Of a stretch of 14,961 bases of DNA, positions 1 through 8,780 are shown one piece after another (position 1 is the stretch's first letter; each line of letters opens with the position of its first letter). Position numbers and translations under genes: made by a program. The notes under the pieces are model-generated. The model was given only the letters and a program-made list of their open reading frames with translations, was not told the origin of the DNA and did not search any database. The stretch comes from Candidatus Curtissbacteria bacterium RIFCSPLOWO2_01_FULL_41_18 (GTDB lineage Bacteria > Patescibacteriota > Microgenomatia > Curtissbacterales > GWA2-41-24): assembly GCA_001776475.1 (NCBI GenBank), contig MFBQ01000045.1, positions 14,913-29,873 on the forward strand, given 5' to 3'.

Positions 1-448
1 CGGCAACTGTGAAAAAGAGGCCAACATTGGCCTCAAAACCCGCTCTGGAAAATTGCAGGTGCCAAGGAGAAATTGCCAGTAAAAATGCTGACATCAAAGC
101 CACTTTTTCATCTTTTACTAAACGCTTAACGAGAAAATAAAGGGCGGGTATAGTCAAAAATCCAAGAATTGCTGACGGCAAGCGCGCAGCAAATGGTGTC
201 AGGCCAAAAATGGCAACAGCTGGTACGTTAAGGTACATATAGGCGGGAGGCTTATAATCATCAAAGGAACGATTATAAAGTGGTAGGATTTTGCCGTATT
301 CATCGCGGCCAGTTTTAAGAATTGAATATGCATTATAGGCATTGCTCACTTCGTCCCAATCAAGTGAAAGTGGAATTTTGCCAAGTTGCCAAAATCTGAG
401 TGCGAAAGCTAAAATTAAAATTAACCAAAAAAATGTTTTTCTATTCAA
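1..448 (-). CDS. PMT/ArnT-like membrane glycosyltransferase, N-terminal part (cut by window edge)
   Basis: The first 149 residues are visible; the rest lies beyond position 1. A hydrophobic first segment (about residues 5-17) ends in RFWQLGK. It is followed by a W31-D32-E33 acidic motif, AYNAYSILKTGRDEYG (about 38-52), FDDYKPP (62-68), and AISPWHLQFSR (125-135). This is the layout of the GT-C superfamily PMT/ArnT enzymes, which move a sugar from a polyprenyl-phosphate donor on the outer face of the membrane; the first Asp-Glu is the catalytic or metal-binding acid in characterised relatives. The start is a TTG at 448, chosen because a strong AGGAGG ribosome-binding site (458-463) lies nine bases upstream, directly after the stop of the preceding gene. 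It keeps both the acidic motif and the KPP loop, so it looks active. The acceptor cannot be read from the sequence. Confidence 0.85.
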   Translation of the reverse strand, partial: MNRKTFFWLILILAFALRFWQLGKIPLSLDWDEVSNAYNAYSILKTGRDEYGKILPLYNRSFDDYKPPAYMYLNVPAVAIFGLTPFAARLPSAILGFLTIPALYFLVKRLVKDEKVALMSAFLLAISPWHLQFSRAGFEANVGLFFTVA

Positions 449-457
449 ATTTTTCAG

Positions 458-463
458 CCTCCT
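458..463 (-). promoter_or_regulatory. Strong Shine-Dalgarno AGGAGG for the TTG-started gene
   Basis: The minus strand reads AGGAGG nine bases before the TTG at 448 and immediately after the TAG stop of the upstream gene (464-466). Most other junctions in this array rely on ATGA overlaps and lack a clear Shine-Dalgarno. This site therefore decides the non-ATG start and suggests independent initiation at this gene. Confidence 0.7.
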
Positions 464-2125
464 CTAGTCTCCTCTAAGAAGATCAACATCATATACCTCA
501 AAAAGTCGATCCCCTTTTGGATCATTGACTATAAAAACGGGGTTGATTGGGAATAATAATTCTTTCGCCTCTGTACCTTCTACTGCTAGCAAGGAGTTGG
601 CGGGCAAAGTTTCAAGTCCAGGAGCAGATGGATAAAAACTAAATTTTCCAATTTTTTCGACAACCTGCCATTTTCCTTGGTCACGATATCTTACTGTCGA
701 ATTTAAAAAATTTTGGGGATCATATTTTTCATAAAATAAATAATGGATGTATTGCTTGGCATCATCGCCTTTTCTTGAGATAGCAATTTGCTTATATGCA
801 TGCTTTTGGCTTTCAAGATAATCAAAAAGTTGTTTATAGCCATAACGTTGATATCTTGCAGAAATTTTTGGGTAATAGTAGAGCATATCCGCCAAAAACC
901 TTGAGAGAGAAAATAAGATGATGATTGTCATTAAAACTCCCAATAAACGCTTAAGAAGCGAAGATCTAATTAAAGTAAAAACCGTAACTGTTCCATAAGC
1001 AGCAATAATTTGTGGTGCTGGCATCAAAATGTTTAGTCTTCCAGGATTACCTACACCTGTTATTGAGGGCCCAATGGGAACAATTAGAATCCAAAAAAGT
1101 ACAAGTTTGGCAGCGTCACTTCTTACTTTTAGTAAAGAAATTAGACCAATTATCAAAAGTGGTAATTCGAAACTATAGAAAAAACCTCTAAGTGGTGCTG
1201 ATTGATAACCGGTGTAATTGCCTCTTACAAAATATGTTTCAGGTGACAAATTTGAAAAATAATTATTAAGATAGGTAGAGAGAAAAAAGGTATATTTATT
1301 GTATATCAATGAGCATGTAAACACAGGTAATCTCGATTGGCATGAACCGCGTCTGGCATTAATCTCATCAATGATTCCGCTCCTTTGAACTCCGGTAATA
1401 AAACTTTCCTGAAAGAATCGAGACTGGCCTTTAAAAGTTAATACAGTCGGAATTAGAGGAGTAAGTAGAATAACAAAGAATATTAAGTTTTTGGTAAGTA
1501 TCGGCCAAATTCTTCTAAACTTTTCTCTATATAAATAAATCAGCGTGGAGATAAAAAGGGGTATGAAGAGCCAGCTAGAGCGGTAAATATAAAAACAGAT
1601 AGCAAATCCAATAAAAGCAAAAGTCAGGTATTTGCCATTTTTCAACCCCTTTAAGAAAAAATAGGTAGAAATTACTATAAAGAAAATTAAAATATCAGAT
1701 TCAAACGCGTTCCGTGAAGCGATAATGCTCCATGGAGAAATTGCCAGAAGAAATGCCGATATTAAACCTACATTTCTGTTAAAAAGTTCTTTGGCTAAAA
1801 AATAAGTAGCAAACACAGACATTATTCCAAAAACAGCTGACGGGAATCTGGTTGCAAATTCACTTATCCCAAAGACAAATTGGGAAATAACTGTGAGATA
1901 AAGATAACCTACAAGTTTCCAATCTCCAAAACTCTCAAAAACCGGAAACGGCAAAAATCTTCCCCATTCATCCCTACCAGTTTTAAGAATAGAATAGGCA
2001 TTGTAGCCAAATGCGGCCTCATCATCGTTAAAGCCAATAGGAATTGTGTCAAGATTGATGAAACGCAATGATACCGCTACTAAAATTATTACGAGTAAGA
2101 AAAAATTCTCTCTGACCAATTTCAT
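464..2125 (-). CDS. PMT/ArnT-like membrane glycosyltransferase paralog with altered loop motif
   Basis: A 553-residue polytopic membrane protein of the GT-C PMT/ArnT type. An N-terminal hydrophobic helix (about 8-20) leads to an acidic motif N33-D34-D35-E36, GYNAYSILKTGRDEWG (40-55), FATRFPSA (90-97) and AISPW (128-132). Many hydrophobic segments follow, then a C-terminal non-membrane tail from about residue 430 containing YLFYEKYDP. Two positions differ from its siblings. The usual WDE is FNDDE, and the FGDYKPP loop is FGDWKLV (about 67-72), so the Pro-Pro pair of the substrate loop is gone. The WHLQFSR motif is WSIIASR. An extracytoplasmic loop near residue 260-270 holds two cysteines (SCQSR and FTCSL) that could form a disulfide. 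The start overlaps the upstream stop as ATGA. Assignment to the superfamily is firm; activity and substrate are unknown. Confidence 0.88.
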   Translation of the reverse strand: MKLVRENFFLLVIILVAVSLRFINLDTIPIGFNDDEAAFGYNAYSILKTGRDEWGRFLPFPVFESFGDWKLVGYLYLTVISQFVFGISEFATRFPSAVFGIMSVFATYFLAKELFNRNVGLISAFLLAISPWSIIASRNAFESDILIFFIVISTYFFLKGLKNGKYLTFAFIGFAICFYIYRSSWLFIPLFISTLIYLYREKFRRIWPILTKNLIFFVILLTPLIPTVLTFKGQSRFFQESFITGVQRSGIIDEINARRGSCQSRLPVFTCSLIYNKYTFFLSTYLNNYFSNLSPETYFVRGNYTGYQSAPLRGFFYSFELPLLIIGLISLLKVRSDAAKLVLFWILIVPIGPSITGVGNPGRLNILMPAPQIIAAYGTVTVFTLIRSSLLKRLLGVLMTIIILFSLSRFLADMLYYYPKISARYQRYGYKQLFDYLESQKHAYKQIAISRKGDDAKQYIHYLFYEKYDPQNFLNSTVRYRDQGKWQVVEKIGKFSFYPSAPGLETLPANSLLAVEGTEAKELLFPINPVFIVNDPKGDRLFEVYDVDLLRGD

Positions 2126-3612
2126 GGTATTACCTGGTATAGTCTCATATAGCTGTCCCCTACCCCTTGTTGATATCTGGCAATGAGTCTTAGATTAGGG
2201 TTAGTTATCTCTTTTCGAGTCTGGTAATAAATGAGATAGGTTTTGTTGCCTTTTTGAGCAAAATCTAAAATTTGATCAGGTAGCTTATCAACGTCTAGGG
2301 GCCAGTAACTGTAAATATGGACATTATTTTTGTTAAAAAAATAGATATTTAGGGCATAAGGCAAGAGCCCGAATGTGCCTTCCGTACCGACATAAACATC
2401 TTGACCTTTGGATTCCTGTTTTAAGTAATCAACCACTTCGGAAATCCCGTAACCTGCCGGCCAATCATTTAAATATTGGGCTGAATCATTTTTAGGAATT
2501 TTTGCCAGAGTCGGCGCGCTAAGTAACCTAAAGGATGTAACCGCAGGCATTAATAAAGCAAGGCTTAGAACAATAATTGAAATATTTTGTAGCCGTTTTT
2601 GATCGTTAATAATTGAGGCCGCAAAATAAGCGATTATTAAAATAATATAGGGAAAATAAAAAAGTACGAATCTGGGGTATAAAACCTTATTAAAAATCAG
2701 TTCTGCCGTGAACGGAATAAGCACTAAAATCAACAAATAAATAGCGGCTATGTTTCGTTTGATAAACGCGTAGATTATCCCGGCTATGAATAAAATAAAA
2801 ACAGGTAGTTGGACATAGGTTATGACCCAACCTACAATAGCTTTAAAGTTTGGTACCAAATATTCGAATGGATTTTTGATAACTTCTGGATAAGATCTGA
2901 TAAACTCTAAATTTTTTCGAGCGATAATATAAAATAGCGGGGATAAGCGCAAAGAATTATAGATAACAAGGGAAATAAAAACGGCTACTGCTGAAAGTGC
3001 AATCCATTTGGCAAAGAATTGTGCAATTTTTTTTTGTTTGAAGTTTGCAAAGATCAGCGAAAATGGTAGGAGATAAAGAAAAAAATTGCCTGAGGATTTT
3101 GTTATCATTGCAAGTCCTATCGCAAATCCATTTAAAATAGCAGTGTCGAGCCGTGGATCTTTGACCATTTTAAACGTAAAAAAGACTGCATATATTCCCA
3201 ACATTGTTAACAGTGAGTCAAACAGAGCCATGCGGTCATAAAGAAGGGTAAACGGCAGCACTATATATAAGAAGCTTGCCAATATGGCGGTTTTTTTGTC
3301 AAACAATTCTTTGGTTAAAAGATAGATACCTATTAGGGAACCGAAGCCGGCAAAGACTGAAACCAACCTGCTTGCTACTAGAGGATCTGCAACAAACTTT
3401 TGAGAAATAGCCGCAAGCCAGATAAAAAGCGGCTGTTTGCCATCTTCCAATGAGATAAAACGATTAGCCGGGTCATGAAGCGCAACTTGTGCCCAAAAAC
3501 TATAGATAGCTTCGTCAGTAAAAATAGGAATAATTTTGAGGTTTACAAGCCTAGTTGCAAAGTAAAAAATAACAAGCAAGACCAAAAATATACGTGTTTT
3601 TACATCTTTCAT
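2122..3612 (-). CDS. ArnT/PMT_2-like membrane glycosyltransferase, the divergent member of the array
   Basis: A 496-residue polytopic membrane protein. It keeps an acidic motif T32-D33-E34 after the first helix and a loop motif G58-K59-Q60-P61-L62. That loop is close to the KPPL of ArnT and the PMT_2 family, whereas the siblings have DYKPP. YDRMALFDSLLT (125-136) and GLAMITKSSGNFFLYLLP (166-183) are typical of PMT_2 proteins. It lacks the GYNAYSIL and WHLQFSR signatures shared by its neighbours, and its C-terminal tail lacks their LFYxKYDP motif. It is thus a distant paralog that probably joined the array separately. It likely transfers a sugar from a polyprenyl-phosphate donor on the outer membrane face. 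The upstream stop TAA abuts its ATG with no gap, and the downstream gene overlaps it by ATGA. Confidence 0.87.
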   Translation of the reverse strand: MKDVKTRIFLVLLVIFYFATRLVNLKIIPIFTDEAIYSFWAQVALHDPANRFISLEDGKQPLFIWLAAISQKFVADPLVASRLVSVFAGFGSLIGIYLLTKELFDKKTAILASFLYIVLPFTLLYDRMALFDSLLTMLGIYAVFFTFKMVKDPRLDTAILNGFAIGLAMITKSSGNFFLYLLPFSLIFANFKQKKIAQFFAKWIALSAVAVFISLVIYNSLRLSPLFYIIARKNLEFIRSYPEVIKNPFEYLVPNFKAIVGWVITYVQLPVFILFIAGIIYAFIKRNIAAIYLLILVLIPFTAELIFNKVLYPRFVLFYFPYIILIIAYFAASIINDQKRLQNISIIVLSLALLMPAVTSFRLLSAPTLAKIPKNDSAQYLNDWPAGYGISEVVDYLKQESKGQDVYVGTEGTFGLLPYALNIYFFNKNNVHIYSYWPLDVDKLPDQILDFAQKGNKTYLIYYQTRKEITNPNLRLIARYQQGVGDSYMRLYQVIP

Positions 3613-5214
3613 TTAATTTACTGTTCCAATTTCCAAGACAGTTTGGCCGTTTGGGTCCCTAACTTCTTCAATATCTTGTGCATTTTTTGGCAATTGACCT
3701 GGTGCCACTATGTAAAGTTTCTTGCCCTCTATTTTTTCATCCAAAGGTGCATTTGAAAAGTGAAACTTGTCGAAGCTGGCAACATCAAAGAAGAAGAATT
3801 GGTCCTTTATTATTTTGGCATTATTCCAATATTTTATAGGATCGTATTTCATATAAAACAAGAAGTAGACATATGGCCTTCCTAACTGGCTTGTGACAAT
3901 TATATTATCTACCAGATTGTAATGATTTTTGGTAATTTTGACTGCCTGTCTATAACCATATTGCCATTGACTTGCGTACTGGCGTGGATAATGGACGTAA
4001 TACATGTGCAGATAATAAAGAAATGAAAAAGTTAAAATTAAAAATGAAAAAGTTACGAACAATTTTTTAAATTTAAATAAGCCATATAGATTATATAATC
4101 CAAAAGCAGCAATTAACTGATAGGTTGGCAGGATATGGATCATTCTTAGTGCATGCGGTGTTTCCCTGGCGGTTGCCGGACCTAAGGGGGAAACTAGCAA
4201 CCAGCCAATTATTAAAAAGCGGTATTTGGACTTTGTGTAAAACAAAAAGTAAATGCCAGCAACAACAAGGATAAGGTCATAGTAGTAAAGCTCACCGACA
4301 GTTTGAATGGATAGTCTAGGATTAACATCACCATTTGAAAATAAGAAAGAAGGACTAAAACTATCGAAATAGTGAATTAGATATTGATGGGCAAAAAAGA
4401 ACCTGCGGTTATGAATTATATTGGAAAGAGGCGAAAAGTTGTCCGTTTGTCGAAATCTGATTGAATCATCAATCGGTGCCAAATCTTTGAATATGGTGAC
4501 CTCGTTAAAACGAAGGCGTCCTTCAATCGTGAAAGTAGCAAATTTAAAAAGCGGCCAAAATATAATGCTTGATGCCACTGCAGTTACTACAACGAGTTTG
4601 ATATTAGCCAAAACTTTTTTTCGGAATTGAATCAACAAAATTAAAAGTATAAATGGTACGAAGAGTCTTTGGCCTGTAAAAGTATAGAGAGCAATTAAAA
4701 AAGAGGCGGCAGATAAAAATATATAATAGGGTTTATCTGTTGCAAATTTTAAAAATAAATAGATCCCTAAAGTGGAGAAAAAAAGCGCCATATTACCTTC
4801 AAACGCTGCTCGGCTAAATTGCAGGTGCCAGGGAGATATTGCCAGGAAAAGAGAAGCGAGAAGCGCTACGTTTTCATTTTCAAACAGTTTTTTAGCAAGG
4901 AAATAAGTTAATACAACAGTTAGTACTCCAAAGAAAGCAGAGGGGAATCTTACGGCAAATTCGGAAAGGTCAAAGAGCGCTATAGGGGCAACAGCCGCAT
5001 AAATATATCCCGGGGGTTTGTAATCACCAAATGCGGCAAAGTTTATTAAGGGTAAAAATTTTCCATGTTCATCATGGGCTGTTGTCAAAATTGAATAGGC
5101 ATTGTAGCCCAAAGATACTTCATCCCAATAAAGCGATGGCGGGTTCTTGCCAAGTTGCCAAAAACGCAATATGATGGCCAAAAGTATGATTGCAAGTAGC
5201 AGATATTTCTTCAT
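3613..5214 (-). CDS. PMT/ArnT-like membrane glycosyltransferase paralog with canonical motifs
   Basis: A 533-residue polytopic protein of the GT-C PMT/ArnT type. It has RFWQLGKNPPS then W30-D31-E32, GYNAYSILTTAHDEHG (36-51), FGDYKPPGY (62-70), FAVRFPSA (86-93) and AISPWHLQFSRAAFEGN (125-141). A central extracytoplasmic stretch contains IIHNRR and YFDSFSPSFLF, and a further run of membrane helices includes PHALRMIHILPTYQLIAAFGLY. The C-terminal soluble tail contains FLFYMKYDPIKY and FDKFHF. All acidic and loop motifs are present, so it is the best model for an active member here. The start overlaps the upstream small gene by ATGA, with no clear Shine-Dalgarno, which suggests translational coupling. 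Donor and acceptor are not readable from sequence. Confidence 0.9.
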   Translation of the reverse strand: MKKYLLLAIILLAIILRFWQLGKNPPSLYWDEVSLGYNAYSILTTAHDEHGKFLPLINFAAFGDYKPPGYIYAAVAPIALFDLSEFAVRFPSAFFGVLTVVLTYFLAKKLFENENVALLASLFLAISPWHLQFSRAAFEGNMALFFSTLGIYLFLKFATDKPYYIFLSAASFLIALYTFTGQRLFVPFILLILLIQFRKKVLANIKLVVVTAVASSIIFWPLFKFATFTIEGRLRFNEVTIFKDLAPIDDSIRFRQTDNFSPLSNIIHNRRFFFAHQYLIHYFDSFSPSFLFSNGDVNPRLSIQTVGELYYYDLILVVAGIYFLFYTKSKYRFLIIGWLLVSPLGPATARETPHALRMIHILPTYQLIAAFGLYNLYGLFKFKKLFVTFSFLILTFSFLYYLHMYYVHYPRQYASQWQYGYRQAVKITKNHYNLVDNIIVTSQLGRPYVYFLFYMKYDPIKYWNNAKIIKDQFFFFDVASFDKFHFSNAPLDEKIEGKKLYIVAPGQLPKNAQDIEEVRDPNGQTVLEIGTVN

Positions 5215-5651
5215 TTTTTTATGGCAAAAACTGCCAGGCCAAAAAGTGCAAATAATTTATGCATATAATAAATTTGGTTTTCAAAAATATTGAAAAATGG
5301 GGCAAAAGGTAATAGTAATAAAATGATAAGAATATACCATTTTTTCCAAAGAACGAGTTTGTAGGCTAGATATATTTCAAAGATTACTCCAAAGATTCCG
5401 GCACCTGCGTACATGGCATTTGGCGCAATAACATTAAAGTAACACTTGGCCACCTCAGAAGCAAAAATGCCTATTTTGTTATGCAAGAAGCGGGTGATTA
5501 AGACCGGCTGATTATTGCCATCAATTGTTTGCTCATAAAAAATCCTGGGCGGGATTGCCCGTTTTGCCGCATATACATCACAAGCTTGGGATTTAGGCGC
5601 TTGTTTAAAAACTATCGTGATTGCAATTAGCAACAAAATAATAATTTTCAT
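5211..5651 (-). CDS. Small membrane protein resembling the middle portion of the neighbouring PMT proteins
   Basis: I do not recognise a named family. The protein has 146 residues from the ATG at 5651, one base after the upstream stop. A TTG at 5669 would give 152 residues but would lie inside the upstream gene, so the ATG is preferred. It has an N-terminal hydrophobic segment (3-16), a polar stretch to about residue 80, and three hydrophobic segments (about 82-101, 105-122, 130-143). By eye its residues 55-146 follow the middle of the flanking PMT proteins. LHNKIG parallels IIHNRR and ILHNRR; YFNVIAPNAMYAG parallels YFDSFSPSFLFSNG; MHKLFALFGLAVF parallels the helix ending LIAAFGLY. It lacks the N-terminal catalytic half and the C-terminal tail. 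It could be an accessory subunit, or a decayed paralog that still reads open. Both ends are tightly coupled to neighbours. Confidence 0.75.
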   Translation of the reverse strand: MKIIILLLIAITIVFKQAPKSQACDVYAAKRAIPPRIFYEQTIDGNNQPVLITRFLHNKIGIFASEVAKCYFNVIAPNAMYAGAGIFGVIFEIYLAYKLVLWKKWYILIILLLLPFAPFFNIFENQIYYMHKLFALFGLAVFAIKK

Positions 5652-5652
5652 T

Positions 5653-7143
5653 CTAGTTTTGGGCGACAAAAACGGTGTCGCCGTTATTCATTTTTATTTG
5701 TTTGATAACATTTTGGGCGTTGGGCTGGGGTGTTGTAATTACCAGGGTTTTGCCGAAAGTTCGCGGCAAAACACCTGAGTAGAAATGAAATTTATCAAAA
5801 GCATCTTTATTTTCTGATTGAGGCTGGTACTTAACAGGATCATATTTAAGATAAAAAAGCAGATAAATATAAGGATAGCCATAATATTTGGTAATCGCTA
5901 TGGAGTCATAGCCGTTATAAACCTGGCCTATGTATTGGACCATTTGTTTATGGCCGTCTGACCAATCAGGGGCTTTTTCTTTAGAATAATGCTTGTAGTA
6001 GAGATGAAAATAAGTAGCTATGTTATAAATTGCCACCAGAGCGAGCAGAACCAAAGCAATTGATTTTGTGTACTTTGCGATCTTTATTTGCCAAAGGCTA
6101 TATGCGCCAAAGGCGGCAATAATTTGCCACAGGGGTAAAAACACTAGAGCGCGACCCGCATGAGGTGTAGGCGCTGCGAGGGCAGCCGGAATCGGGGCAA
6201 TCAAAAACCAAGCCAGCAAAAATTTTGCTGTGCGGTTTTTTTGGCGGACTAGGTTAAATAAACCAATTAAAATAAGCGGCAATTCAAAGATGTAAAGCTC
6301 GCCCATTCCCGGTACTGCATGCCTTCCCATAAAATCCCCCTGCATAAACAAGAAATTTGGCGAAAAGTGGGAAAGGTAACCTGAAATAAATGTTTCTTGC
6401 GGTTTTTTCTCCTTAAAGATACTCACCGAGTTTGGTCTGACTAAGCTGTTTTGAAAATTAAGTATTGTAGGCAGTGAAAAAACCGCAAGTATTAAAAGGG
6501 CGATAATTAATTTTTTGCCGAATTTGAAAATTTCCCTATTGTAGAAAATAAGAATCACAAATAAAAAAAGCGGTATCCAAAGCTTTGCGCCATGGAAGGT
6601 ATTTGCTGCAATCCCGAATGAAATCGCCGAAAGATAGACAAGATAATGCTTTTTGAAAGAGTAAAAAAGTAGAACAAGACCAAGTATTGAGAAAAATACC
6701 ATGATGTTTACCTCATGATAAAAGCGCGAGAATTGCAAGTGCCAGGGGGAAATCGCCAAAAGCAAGCTGGCAACTTGCGCAATGTTTCTTTTTTTAAAAA
6801 GATGATACGTTAAAAAATAAGTCAAAAGTACCGTTAGCGTACCGGCAAGTGCAGAGGGAAATCTGACTGCAAATTCATTAAGTTGGAAGGCCGCGATTGA
6901 GGGAACTAGTGTATAGACAGAAAGGGCAGGATTATAGGTATTGAGCGATCTGAAAACCAATGGCATAAAGTTGCCGTATTCGTCGTGGGCTGTTTTTAAA
7001 ATACTGTAGGCGTTATAGCCGAGGGATACTTCATCGACGTAAAGACCCGGCGGGTTTTGTCCAAGCTGCCAAAAGCGCAAGAAAAAGGCTAAAAGAACAA
7101 TTGCTACTAGCAAGTAACTTTTATTGGCGATAACTGTTTTCAT
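5653..7143 (-). CDS. PMT/ArnT-like membrane glycosyltransferase paralog lacking the KPP loop
   Basis: A 496-residue polytopic protein with RFWQLGQNPPG, then V36-D37-E38, GYNAYSILKTAHDEYG (42-57), FAVRFPSA (91-98) and ISPWHLQFSR (131-140), and a C-terminal tail with YLLFYLKYDPVKY and FDKFHF. The loop that reads DYKPPxYxY in its siblings reads SLNTYNPALSVY (66-77), so Lys-Pro-Pro is replaced by Asn-Pro-Ala. The tryptophan before the Asp-Glu pair is also lost (YVDE). In ArnT and PMT families this first-loop region lies at the active site, so a changed substrate or reduced activity is a reasonable inference. It is shorter than its closest siblings by about 40-50 residues, mostly in the central loop and the C-terminal tail. 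The start is an ATGA overlap with the upstream gene. Confidence 0.88.
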   Translation of the reverse strand: MKTVIANKSYLLVAIVLLAFFLRFWQLGQNPPGLYVDEVSLGYNAYSILKTAHDEYGNFMPLVFRSLNTYNPALSVYTLVPSIAAFQLNEFAVRFPSALAGTLTVLLTYFLTYHLFKKRNIAQVASLLLAISPWHLQFSRFYHEVNIMVFFSILGLVLLFYSFKKHYLVYLSAISFGIAANTFHGAKLWIPLFLFVILIFYNREIFKFGKKLIIALLILAVFSLPTILNFQNSLVRPNSVSIFKEKKPQETFISGYLSHFSPNFLFMQGDFMGRHAVPGMGELYIFELPLILIGLFNLVRQKNRTAKFLLAWFLIAPIPAALAAPTPHAGRALVFLPLWQIIAAFGAYSLWQIKIAKYTKSIALVLLALVAIYNIATYFHLYYKHYSKEKAPDWSDGHKQMVQYIGQVYNGYDSIAITKYYGYPYIYLLFYLKYDPVKYQPQSENKDAFDKFHFYSGVLPRTFGKTLVITTPQPNAQNVIKQIKMNNGDTVFVAQN

Positions 7144-8780
7144 TTATCTGCTATGTAAATTGCCGGTTCACCGTTTAGATAGTAAATAATTTTTAAAATA
7201 TGGGCATTTTGTCCAAACTCGGAAGGCAATCCTACAAATAGTGTTTTGGCCTCCCCTGCTTGTTTTTCAAAATCGATTGGCTTAAATAAATATTTGTCAA
7301 ACTTATTTCTGGTCTCCAAGAAGCCGCCTGATACAGTGCCGCCTTCTGCCAAGTATTTCTTAGGATCGTATTTTAGATAGTAAAGCCAAAATTCGTGTGG
7401 TTGTTCAAGTTTTGTTGAGACAATAACCCTGTCGTAATTCGTTTTTATCGAATCTGAAAAAATCGCTGCCTGTTTTCTACCATATAACCAGGCTTGCGAG
7501 TACTGAATGGGCATATGCACCCAGTATTGATGGAAGTAGAAAAGAAAGTTAGCCAAAAGTGCAAGTCCTATGGTGAGCACAAAAAGCTTCTTGTGCTTTG
7601 TGTAAGTATATAAGGTATAGACGCCAATGCTAGCAAAAATCTGATACGTTGGTAGATAAATTTCTGAACGCAAAGCATGGGGTACCCCCCAAGTTACAGA
7701 GGATGCAACGGGAGCTAGTAGAAACCAGGCAAAAACAATTACTTTTGATTTGGGCGGAAATTTTTTGCTAAGTAAAAAGTAAATACCGCAAATAATAAAG
7801 GGCAAATCCCAAAGATACAAAAGGCCAATTTGCGGAGCATGGTGCCTGTCCATATCGGCAGTAAAAAACAGAAAGGTAGGATTAAGGTGAGAAAGATAAT
7901 TATTTACAAGAATTGGAATATAGACAAGGCGCCGATTATGAAGAATTTTACCGATTAAAAGTTGATGGTTTGCTTCATCCTGGGCAATTAGTTGCGAGGC
8001 TTTATAAAGTGGCGAGGCATCGCCAAAAATACTTGTTCCCTCAAAGCGCAGTCGGCCGGAAACTGATGTGACAATAGGGATTAGAACAATAGAAAAAAGT
8101 ATGGCAATTAGAGCAGGCACAATTAGATACTTTTTGATACTTAGGAGTTTTCTTTTGAAAAGAAACAATAAAATGATTGCCAGTAGCGGAGTAAAAACAC
8201 GGGCGTTGTGATACATAAAAAGATTAGCGCCAAAAGCCAAAGATGATAAAGACATCCAAAAAGCAACCTTGGCACCATTTGACCTAATCCCTCTTAAAAA
8301 TGCCCAGGTTGCCAAAACAGACCAAAATGTGGCGCTGTTGGTTTCAAAGGCAACTCGCGAAAACTGCAGATGCCATGGGGAAATCGCCAAAAAGAGTGCG
8401 GAAAGTAAGGCAATTACTTTGTTTTTAAACAGCTCATAAACCATTAAGTACGTAAATAAAACCGCCAAAACACCTAAAGTTGCAGAAGGGAATCGTATCG
8501 CGAAATCGGTAAGACCAAAGACGGCAACCGAAGGAACTACTAAATATGTGTAAATGGGAGGCTTGTAATCGTCGAATGATCGGAAAGACAGGGGGGATTT
8601 GTAGCCGTATTCATCCTTTCCCGTTTTTAAAATAGAATAGGCATTGTAGCCATGGGCGGTTTCGTCCCAATCAAGACTCGGCGGGTTTTGCCCAAGATGC
8701 CAAAAGCGCAAGAAGGCGGCAAGAAAAATTATGCATGCAAGCAATATGGTGGGCCAGTAATTTTTTTTAATAAAAGTCAT
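7140..8780 (-). CDS. PMT/ArnT-like membrane glycosyltransferase paralog, first of the array
   Basis: A 546-residue polytopic membrane protein with a first helix (about 11-23), RFWHLGQNPPS, W38-D39-E40, GYNAYSILKTGKDEYG (44-59), FDDYKPP (69-75), FAIRFPSA (93-100) and AISPWHLQFSRVAFETN (132-148). The central loop contains ILHNRR and YLSHLNPTFLF, and the C-terminal tail contains LYYLKYDPKKY and FDKYLF. All family motifs are intact. It is most similar by eye to the truncated paralog at the left window edge: both have SFDDYKPP, followed by YLxVPxVAxFGLTxFAxRxPSA. This suggests that the two are the most recent duplicates or are under the same constraint. The start overlaps the preceding stop by ATGA and the end overlaps the next start the same way. 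It probably transfers a lipid-linked sugar on the outer membrane face. Confidence 0.9.
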   Translation of the reverse strand: MTFIKKNYWPTILLACIIFLAAFLRFWHLGQNPPSLDWDETAHGYNAYSILKTGKDEYGYKSPLSFRSFDDYKPPIYTYLVVPSVAVFGLTDFAIRFPSATLGVLAVLFTYLMVYELFKNKVIALLSALFLAISPWHLQFSRVAFETNSATFWSVLATWAFLRGIRSNGAKVAFWMSLSSLAFGANLFMYHNARVFTPLLAIILLFLFKRKLLSIKKYLIVPALIAILFSIVLIPIVTSVSGRLRFEGTSIFGDASPLYKASQLIAQDEANHQLLIGKILHNRRLVYIPILVNNYLSHLNPTFLFFTADMDRHHAPQIGLLYLWDLPFIICGIYFLLSKKFPPKSKVIVFAWFLLAPVASSVTWGVPHALRSEIYLPTYQIFASIGVYTLYTYTKHKKLFVLTIGLALLANFLFYFHQYWVHMPIQYSQAWLYGRKQAAIFSDSIKTNYDRVIVSTKLEQPHEFWLYYLKYDPKKYLAEGGTVSGGFLETRNKFDKYLFKPIDFEKQAGEAKTLFVGLPSEFGQNAHILKIIYYLNGEPAIYIADK

